Shown here in pieces: positions 7,264-16,426 of a stretch of 17,860 nt of DNA. Position 1 is the first letter of the stretch, and every line of letters starts with the position of its first letter. Below the pieces are notes generated by a model. That model was not told the origin of the DNA. It saw nothing but the letters and a program-made list of their open reading frames with translations, and ran no database searches. The stretch lies in contig CAMYJM010000098.1 of NCBI GenBank assembly GCA_947258635.1, positions 1 through 17,860 on the forward strand, in the 5' to 3' direction. This stretch comes from an uncultured Acidimicrobiaceae bacterium. GTDB taxonomy: Bacteria; Actinomycetota; Acidimicrobiia; Spongiisociales; UBA5794. The position numbers were made by a program, and so were the translations under genes.

Positions 7264-7620
7264 ATGGCCAAAGTCACTATCTATCACAATCCCTACTGAG
7301 GCTCGTCGAAGAACGCCTTGGCGGTCGCCGAGGATTTGGGAGTCGAGCACGACACGGTTCTGTATATGAAGGAACCGCCGGATCGCAAGACGTTGGAGCA
7401 CCTGGTCTCGATCCTGGAGGACCCCGTCGAGGATTTGGTGCGGAAAGACTCGAAGTTCAAGAAGCTCGAGCTGAACCCTGACGACTACGTGGGTAATCCT
7501 GATGCCGTCGTCGACATCATCCTGCAGCACAAGGCCCTGATGCAGCGCCCCGTAGTCGTCAAAGGCAAGACGGCCATCATCGGCAGACCGAAATCACGGA
7601 TAGCGGAGCTCCTGGGGTAG
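7264..7620 (+). CDS. arsC: ArsC-family reductase, probable selenoprotein (Sec12 encoded by TGA 7297-7299)
   Basis: Read through the TGA this is a 118-residue ArsC protein: MAKVTIYHNPYU, then GSSKNALAVAEDLG, and near the end QRPVVVKGKTAIIGRPKSRI. The family active-site motif is YHNPxCxxS(R/K); the TGA falls exactly on the catalytic Cys, residue 12, as in plasmid R773 ArsC. The three R773 substrate-binding arginines (R60, R94, R107) correspond to R60, R95 and R108. The protein has no Cys, so Sec12 would be its only redox residue. ArsC enzymes reduce arsenate to arsenite using glutaredoxin or low-molecular thiols; some relatives do other work. AAGGAG precedes the ATG and a SECIS-like hairpin follows the TGA. 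There are no other arsenic genes and no sel genes in the window. The alternative is a Cys-to-stop mutation or sequencing error. Confidence 0.85.
7301..7348 (+). promoter_or_regulatory. Bacterial SECIS-like element inside arsC
   Basis: The apical hairpin is 7316-7333: CCTTGGC pairs with GCCGAGG around the loop GGTC (7323-7326). It consists of a three-pair upper stem (GGC/GCC), a U at 7319 facing G7330 where E. coli fdhF has its bulged U17, and a lower CCU/AGG. The loop GGUC is the one SelB reads in fdhF. The loop begins 23 bases after the TGA, within the usual 16-37 base range of bacterial SECIS elements. A five-pair basal helix (7301-7305 with 7344-7348) encloses it. Bacterial SECIS elements lie within the coding region, directly after the UGA, as here. 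Pairing was done by eye. Confidence 0.75.
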
Positions 7621-7629
7621 TGGTTGTCT

Positions 7630-7672
7630 CTCCCCCCGTTTGACGACGGAGTCGGGAAACGTTTGGGGGGAG
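7630..7672 (+). terminator. Possible stem-loop after arsC
   Basis: CTCCCCCC (7630-7637) can pair with GGGGGGAG (7665-7672), ten bases after the arsC stop, around a 27-base loop. A competing helix joins GTCGGG (7651-7656) to CCCGAC (7675-7680). No T-run follows, so a termination role is only a guess. Confidence 0.3.
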
Positions 7673-7698
7673 TCCCCGACGAAGGAGAAGGAGGGGGC

Positions 7699-7796
7699 GG
7701 GAACCCTTCGGATTCCGGGAACCCTTCGGATTCCGGGAACCCTTCGGATTCCGGGAACCCTTCGGATTCCGGGAACCCTTCGGATTCCGGGAACCC
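7699..7796. repeat. 18-bp tandem repeat, 5.4 perfect copies
   Basis: Five identical units GGGAACCCTTCGGATTCC (7699-7716, 7717-7734, 7735-7752, 7753-7770, 7771-7788) and a partial sixth, GGGAACCC (7789-7796). The lack of any difference between copies implies recent expansion. Each unit is nearly self-complementary (GGAACCC against GGATTCC). The array ends eight bases before the DUF1697 start. It is open in all plus-strand frames because 18 is a multiple of three, so apparent coding potential here is not evidence of translation. Confidence 0.95.
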
Positions 7797-7804
7797 GAGA
7801 ATCC

Positions 7805-8356
7805 ATGGCCTCTTCGACCCAACCCGTGATCGCACTTCTGCGGGGAATCAACGTCGGCGGCAGGAACCGGCTCCCCATGGCCGACCTGCGCTCGATTGCG
7901 GCCAAGCTGGGCTTCGCCGACGCGGCTACCTACTTGCAGAGCGGCAACCTGGTCCTTCCCGACGTCGCTCGGGACTCTGCCGAAGTCGCGGCCGCGCTGA
8001 CCGCCGAGATCCGGAGTGACTTCGGCCTGGAAGTCCCGGTCATCATCCGGAACGCGCAGGAGTGGGCCCGTGTCATTGCGGCCAACCCCTTCCCGGAGGC
8101 GACGGCCGACGGCACGAAACTGCACGTCGTGTTCCTGACCGGGCCCGCCACCGATGCGGTCCGCCAATTCGACGGTGAGCGATACGAGCCCGAAGAGCTG
8201 GCCGTGACCGATGCCGAGGTCTACCTCTCGCTACCGGACGGGATCGGGCGCAGCAAGCTGGCGGGAGCGCTCGGCAAGGTCGACAACGCCTCGTCGGGAA
8301 CCATCCGCAACTGGAACACGGTGCTGGCGCTATCCGACCTCAGCGGCGTTCCCTGA
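7805..8356 (+). CDS. DUF1697 family protein
   Basis: 183 residues, the normal size of DUF1697. The typical beginning is present: VIALLRGINVGGRNRLPMADLRSIAAKLGF, then ATYLQSGNLVL. Further on come IRNAQEWARVIAANPFPEA, KLHVVFLTG and, near the C-terminus, ASSGTIRNWNTVLAL. No activity is established for the family; it is small, soluble and widespread in actinobacteria. The ATG at 7805 agrees with the family N-terminus; an upstream TTG at 7640 would add a repetitive (GTLRIP)n stretch and is unlikely. No Shine-Dalgarno sequence is seen. The start lies directly after the tandem repeat, whose copy number could affect expression. The stop is 18 bases from the convergent crotonase gene. Confidence 0.85.
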   Translation: MASSTQPVIALLRGINVGGRNRLPMADLRSIAAKLGFADAATYLQSGNLVLPDVARDSAEVAAALTAEIRSDFGLEVPVIIRNAQEWARVIAANPFPEATADGTKLHVVFLTGPATDAVRQFDGERYEPEELAVTDAEVYLSLPDGIGRSKLAGALGKVDNASSGTIRNWNTVLALSDLSGVP

Positions 8357-8374
8357 TTCGCGCCGGTTCCGTCG

Positions 8375-9178
8375 TCATCGTGCGGATGGATACTCCGGCT
8401 TGCGCTTCTCCTTGATGGCGAGGGCTCCCTCTGCGACGTCGGGGCCCATGAAGTTGAGCATATCGAACCCCAGGCTGGCGTCGAAGGCGGGAGCTGCCTG
8501 CTGGACCCAGAGGTTGAGGGCGCGCTTGGTGAAGCGCATCGCATCCTGGGGCCCGGTGGCGATCTTGGCGGCGATCCGCATCGCCTCGTCCATCAGGTCA
8601 TCGGCGGGCACTGCCTTGGAGACCAGCCCGATGCGGTCCGCGGTCCTGCCGTCGATGAAGTCGGACGTGATGAGGTAGTACTTGGCCTTGGCGAGACCGC
8701 ACAGCAGCGGCCAGATGATGTTCGAGTGGTCCCCGGCCGCTACCCCGAGGCGAATGTGACCGTCGGTGATCCGAGCGTCTTCGGCGATGAGGCTGATGTC
8801 GGCCATCAGCGCCACCGCGAGTCCGGCGCCCACGGCCATCCCGTTTATCGCCGAGATGATGATCTTCTCGCAGTGGACCATTCGGTAGACGAGCTCACCG
8901 GCTTCCTTGAACGCGACGCGCATCCCGTCGTAGTCGTTGACCATCGTCTCCACCCAGTCGAGGTCGCCTCCGGCCGAGAAGGCGTCTCCGGCGCCCGTCA
9001 CCACCACGACCCGCGTCTGCGGATCTTCGTGGATGTCGAGCCAGACCCGGCTGAGGGCGTTGTGCATGGCGGCGTCGGTGGCGTTGAGTTTCTCAGGCCG
9101 ATTGATGGTGATGACCAGGATGCCGTGCTCATGCCGTTCGAAGTCGAGCCCGGGGTAGGCGTCGAAATAGTCACTCAT
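8375..9178 (-). CDS. Crotonase-fold protein (enoyl-CoA hydratase/isomerase family), atypical active site
   Basis: 267 residues. Crotonase landmarks are present: ITINRPEKLNA (23-33), the oxyanion-hole loop FSAGGDLDW (67-75), INGMAVGAGLAVALMADISL (111-130) and, after it, RIGLVSKAV. The two glutamates of rat enoyl-CoA hydratase (E144 in GGCEL, E164 in GQPEI) correspond by eye to A121 and H141, so ordinary hydration by that mechanism is doubtful. The G-H-I-R-L-G-V-A-A-G-D stretch (140-150) marks a crotonase subgroup I recall from actinobacteria but whose reaction I do not know. GAAGGG (9190-9185) lies six bases before the ATG at 9178. It follows the MMPL gene by 111 bases on the same strand and might be co-transcribed. 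Confidence 0.8.
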   Translation of the reverse strand: MSDYFDAYPGLDFERHEHGILVITINRPEKLNATDAAMHNALSRVWLDIHEDPQTRVVVVTGAGDAFSAGGDLDWVETMVNDYDGMRVAFKEAGELVYRMVHCEKIIISAINGMAVGAGLAVALMADISLIAEDARITDGHIRLGVAAGDHSNIIWPLLCGLAKAKYYLITSDFIDGRTADRIGLVSKAVPADDLMDEAMRIAAKIATGPQDAMRFTKRALNLWVQQAAPAFDASLGFDMLNFMGPDVAEGALAIKEKRKPEYPSAR

Positions 9179-9289
9179 GGTTTGCCCTTCTGCTTTCGGG
9201 CCGGCCATTGCGTTGCGGGACCGGCGTCATCGGCAACCCTAGGAACCGCGGTGGCGCGGCGTCACGAGATCGGATGTGGGGCCGACCAG

Positions 9290-11491
9290 CTAGAAAGGTG
9301 GGAACATCTGGGGTCCGACCTCTTGCGCGTTCGCCGCTGCGCCTTCGGCGGGTCCTGCGCCCGGCGGTACCGGCACGCCCCCGTCTGCGTCCGGGGGTAG
9401 CAGTGCCGAGATCACCACGATCGCGGTCAAAGCGGCCGTGATCATCGCCACCCACATGATCATTGACACCTGGGAGTGGATCTTGAGGGGTGACAGCCAC
9501 AGGGCGGTCAGCGCCACCGCGATGCCGAGGCCGTTGGCGACGATCGGCCTGCCGGCGCGGTCGATCGCCCGATGGACGTATCCGGGCCCGTCGCGGCGAG
9601 CGTTGTTGATGGCGGCGACGAAGTGGATCGAGTAGTCGATGCCGACACCGATGACGATCCCGGATACGACGGCGGTCAGCAGGTTGAGCTGGATGCCGGA
9701 GACGGCGATGAAGCCGAGCAATGTGAGCACCGTGAGGGCCACCGGCGCCAGCGCCACCAGCGTTTCCCGCAGCTTGCGATAGGCCAGCGCCAGCATCGCG
9801 GCGACCAGGACGAACGCAATGATCAGCGACACGACTTGCGCCTGGAGCACGAGCCGGGCGATCTCGTCCCACACCACCGGCATGCCGGTGAGAACCGTCA
9901 CCTCGTCGCGGGCTTCGACGAAGTCGAGCCAGCCCTGGAGATCCTCAGTGGTGAAGTCTGCCGGGAGCAGCATGAACCGGAGCCCGTCGTCGCTCACCAT
10001 CTTGCCGAGAGGGAGATCCCGATCCCCCTGCAGGAACATCTCCACCTGGCCCGGCGGCAATCCGCCGGCGAAATCGGCGAGTGACAGGACGCTGCGAACG
10101 CCCGGCAGAGCCTCCAGCTCGGCTGAGACCGCCCCGACGGCGGCCAGGCCGTCTGTTCCCGTTGCCGGGTCGTAGGCGAATTCGCCGATCAGCGGTGTCG
10201 CCCCGCCGAATAGCTCTTCGGTCTTCTCGAAGGCGATCCGGACGGGATCGTCGTCCTTGAAGAAGAAGAGCTGATCCGGGTTCACTTCGAGGCGTGGTAT
10301 CGAGACTGCTGCGAAAGCCAGCAGACCGACGCCGATGACGATGGCGGGCACCCGGGTCGCCACCAGTCGCTTCAGTCCGGCAGTGACGCGGGGCCCCAGC
10401 AAGGCGTCGTGGTGGCGGGGCTCGATCGTCAGCCGGCTGAGCAGAGCCGGAAGCGAGAAGAACGAGATGATCCCGGCGAAGACGATACCGACGGCGGTGA
10501 ACAGGCCGAGCTGCTGAATCGGCTGCACATTGGTGAAGAGCAGGGAGAAGAAGCCGGCGGCAGTGCTGATCGTGGTCAGGATCATCGGAATCCCAACGTG
10601 CGATAGGGCGGAATGGACCCGCTGCACAGTGTCCCGGGAGGTCTCTGCCTCCTCCTGGAAATGGGTGACGAAGTGCAGGCCGTCCGCCGAGCCCATGACA
10701 ATCACGAAGATCGGAACGATCACCGTGACGATGTCTACCTCACGGCCGAGGGCGAAGATCAGCCCGAAGGTCCAGATCGACCCCAGTACCGCCGGGATCA
10801 TGGCGAGAAGGGAGAGGCGGCGATCCCCGATCGTGGCGTAGAACACGCCCACCAGCAGGATGAAGACCACGGGTGGAATCAGCAGCAGGAAGAGGGAGAG
10901 GATGTCGATCACCGACGAGAAGACGACCGGATTGCCCGACAGCGTCACCTCTATGCCGTCGGGTGGCTCCAGATCGGCGACGTCTTGAGCTACGGCGAGG
11001 CCGTCGTCGCCGGGGACGACCATCAGCATGGTGTCGGCGCCCTCCGCAGACAGGAGCAGTTCGGCGACAGGTCCGGCTCGCAGCGCGTCGATCCCGACGT
11101 CGCCGACGGCAAGTAGGTCGTCGGGCCCGATCGGTTGGCCGGTGAGCGGATTGGCCTCCGGGATCACCGAGACGACCCGGGCGACTCCTTCGATCTGGCC
11201 GAGAGTCTGCTGCAAACGCAAGAGGCGAAGCAGATTGTCCACTGTGGCGAAGGTCTCGCCGTCGGGCAACGAGGCCACAACGTTGATCGGGTCGGCCGTG
11301 GCGTACTTGTCCTGGATCGCCGAGAACTCCTCGCCCGTTTCGTTTCCTTCGAGAACGAAGGAGGCGACATCGGCGTTGAAATCCATCCGGAACAGCATCA
11401 ATGCGGCGAGCAGCGTCAGCACGGCGGTGGCCGCGAGAATCTGTTTGGCGTGGTCGACGATGAATCGAGCGGTCTTCTCCATACCCTGCAC
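9290..11491 (-). CDS. MMPL/RND family exporter (HAE3-like)
   Basis: 733 residues in two similar halves, each with a first membrane helix, a large extracytoplasmic domain and five or six further helices. The first helix is near residues 15-33, and NADVASFVLEGNETGEEF is the porter-domain beginning seen in hopanoid/lipid exporters of the HAE3 and MMPL type. The fourth-helix acidic motifs are MGSADGLHFVTHF in the first half and GVGIDYSIHF in the second. Such proteins move lipids or hydrophobic molecules with the proton gradient; the substrate is unknown. Start: GTG at 11491 lies six bases after TAGTCT, so I prefer it to the ATG three codons later. It is divergent from nifJ. A crotonase gene follows on the same strand. 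Confidence 0.85.
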   Translation of the reverse strand: MQGMEKTARFIVDHAKQILAATAVLTLLAALMLFRMDFNADVASFVLEGNETGEEFSAIQDKYATADPINVVASLPDGETFATVDNLLRLLRLQQTLGQIEGVARVVSVIPEANPLTGQPIGPDDLLAVGDVGIDALRAGPVAELLLSAEGADTMLMVVPGDDGLAVAQDVADLEPPDGIEVTLSGNPVVFSSVIDILSLFLLLIPPVVFILLVGVFYATIGDRRLSLLAMIPAVLGSIWTFGLIFALGREVDIVTVIVPIFVIVMGSADGLHFVTHFQEEAETSRDTVQRVHSALSHVGIPMILTTISTAAGFFSLLFTNVQPIQQLGLFTAVGIVFAGIISFFSLPALLSRLTIEPRHHDALLGPRVTAGLKRLVATRVPAIVIGVGLLAFAAVSIPRLEVNPDQLFFFKDDDPVRIAFEKTEELFGGATPLIGEFAYDPATGTDGLAAVGAVSAELEALPGVRSVLSLADFAGGLPPGQVEMFLQGDRDLPLGKMVSDDGLRFMLLPADFTTEDLQGWLDFVEARDEVTVLTGMPVVWDEIARLVLQAQVVSLIIAFVLVAAMLALAYRKLRETLVALAPVALTVLTLLGFIAVSGIQLNLLTAVVSGIVIGVGIDYSIHFVAAINNARRDGPGYVHRAIDRAGRPIVANGLGIAVALTALWLSPLKIHSQVSMIMWVAMITAALTAIVVISALLPPDADGGVPVPPGAGPAEGAAANAQEVGPQMFPPF

Positions 11492-11497
11492 GCTAGG

Positions 11498-11503
11498 AGA
11501 CTA
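11498..11503 (-). promoter_or_regulatory. Leaderless -10 box for the MMPL gene
   Basis: Minus-strand CCTAGTCT, with TAGTCT at 11503-11498, then six bases (CCTAGC) and the GTG at 11491. It fits the same pattern as four other genes in the window and decides between the GTG and the ATG at 11482. Confidence 0.5.
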
Positions 11504-11559
11504 GGCCGCCTCGAATGCGGCGCCGGCAGGAGCCAGCCGGCCGCGACGGCCTCCCGGTC

Positions 11560-11588
11560 TTGCACGTCTCCGGCGGCTCCGGGATACT
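11560..11588 (+). promoter_or_regulatory. Possible sigma-70-type promoter of nifJ
   Basis: TTGCAC (11560-11565), 17 bases, then GATACT (11583-11588). The -10 matches the consensus at four of six positions and the -35 at three. A start near 11595 would give a leader of about 24 bases containing the ribosome site GGAGGGG (11609-11615), three bases before the GTG. Confidence 0.35.
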
Positions 11589-11618
11589 CCCCCTACGCCT
11601 AGCTCGTCGGAGGGGTTT

Positions 11619-15133
<3,515 letters not shown>

Positions 15134-15137
<4 letters not shown>

Positions 15138-16135
15138 ACCTGGCTTCCAACTACCTGGGTCTGGGGCTCGCCAACCCCATCGTCCCGTCGTCGTCTCCGA
15201 TGACGCGCTCGGTCGAATCAATGCAGCGTCTCGAAGCGGCCGGTGCTGCCGCCATTGTGATGCCGTCTCTGTTCGAGGAGCAGATCGAACACGAGGCGAT
15301 GGCGGTCCACGCCGCCCTCAACTTCGGCGCTGAGATATCAGCGGAGTCTGCCGGGGGCTACCTGCCGGAGATGGACGACTACAACACCGGAGCCGCCGAC
15401 TATCTCGACCGGTTGCGGGCCGCCAAAGCGGCGTTGAAGATCCCGGTGATCGCCAGCCTCAACGGCACCTCGCCGGGAGGCTGGACCCTTTACGCTCGGA
15501 TCATCGAAGAGGCCGGGGCAGACGCGCTCGAACTCAACATCTACCTCATCGCCGCCGAATTGGGACGCAACAGCGCTCAAGTCGAGGACGACTACCTCCA
15601 GCTCGTCCAGTCGGTGCGCAACTCGGTTTCGATTCCCTTGGCGGTGAAGGTGGGGCCGTTCTTCAGCTCGACCGCGAACATGGCAAGGCGTCTCGTCTCG
15701 GCCGGCGCCGACGGGCTCGTCCTGTTCAATCGCTTCTATCAGCCCGACATCGACCTGGACACTCTCAGCGTCGTTCCCAACATCGTCCTGTCTACGTCCG
15801 ATGAGCTGCGCCTGGTCCTGCGGTGGATGGCGCTGCTGCACGGCCGTGTCGATACGTCGTTGGCGGCGACCACCGGCGTGCACACTGCAGAAGACGTTCT
15901 CAAGCTGGTGCTCGCCGGAGCGGACGTGACGATGATGGCTTCGGCGCTCATCAAACATGGCCCGGAGCTGATCACCTCGACTCTCGCCGGGATCAGCGCA
16001 TGGCTCGAAGCCCGGGACTATGAATCGCTCGACCAGGCGCGGGGGAGCCTGAGCCACGACGCGAGCCCGGACCCCAGCGCCTTCGAACGGGCCAACTACA
16101 TGCAGGCCCTGGTGGAGTACGCGTCGGAGCGGTAG
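15134..16135 (+). CDS. Dihydroorotate dehydrogenase-like flavoprotein coupled to nifJ
   Basis: 333 residues, a TIM-barrel protein resembling class 1 dihydroorotate dehydrogenase: ASNYLGLGLANPIVPSSSPM at the start (FMN site), IPVIASLNGTSPGGW, ADALELNIY, IPLAVKVGPFFS, GADGLVLFNRFYQPDID and GADVTMMASALIKHGPE. The classical catalytic Cys/Ser loop is not obvious; NIYLIAAELG stands where DHODs have N-S/C-P. No pyrimidine gene is nearby. The ATG (15134) overlaps the nifJ TGA by four bases and has AGGAGG/AGGGGG upstream, so the two are translationally coupled. I infer a redox role tied to PFOR rather than pyrimidine synthesis; similar nifJ-DHOD-like pairs occur, as far as I recall, in other phyla. 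Confidence 0.8.
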
Positions 16136-16140
16136 CGGTT

Positions 16141-16164
16141 TCGAGCCAAGCAGGCTTGGCTCGA
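16141..16164 (+). terminator. Hairpin terminator of the nifJ operon
   Basis: Eleven perfect base pairs: 16141-16151 (TCGAGCCAAGC) with 16154-16164, and AG between (the innermost pair would open to give a four-base loop). It starts five bases after the stop of the DHOD-like gene. Only GTTTCT follows, a short T-run. Confidence 0.75.
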
Positions 16165-16426
16165 GTTTCTCCGCGGCGCCTGCGGCGCAGCTGCGTATTT
16201 GTGTGGCCTTGGGGACGCCATGTGTCCCCCCGGAGCTTGGATCCGCGGTTGGTGTTGGGGGTTTTGGGTTTGGGGTACGCGACAAGTGCCCTCTGGCCTG
16301 GGAGAATGGGAGTGTCGAGTTCCTGTTCGCACCCCCTTCTCGCCCTTCAGGCGGTGCCCCTCCGGGTGGGAGCCACAAGGTGGGTCCCCTTGACCGCCGC
16401 TTTCGACCGGCTCGGTTGTCTCGTGC
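16165..16426. other. Non-coding stretch between convergent genes, with G-rich run
   Basis: No credible gene is seen. It holds a small hairpin (GGGGAC 16211-16216 with GTCCCC 16224-16229) and a plus-strand G/T tract at 16249-16275 with runs GGGGG (16257-16261), GGG (16266-16268) and GGGG (16272-16275). Short frames across it show no family resemblance and no ribosome sites. It separates the nifJ operon end from the stop of the DUF4349 gene. Confidence 0.6.

Noticed and set aside
7318..7620. A shorter arsC gene starting downstream of the TGA (TTG at 7318)
   Set aside because: It lacks the active-site loop and any ribosome site, while a strong AAGGAG and ATG lie upstream of the TGA in the same frame.
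7699..7796. CRISPR array
   Set aside because: Units are directly adjacent with no spacers and are only 18 bases long.
7640..7804. N-terminal extension of the DUF1697 protein from a TTG at 7640 through the repeat
   Set aside because: The frame is open only because the repeat unit is 18 bases; the family N-terminus begins at the ATG 7805, and the extension would be (GTLRIP)n.
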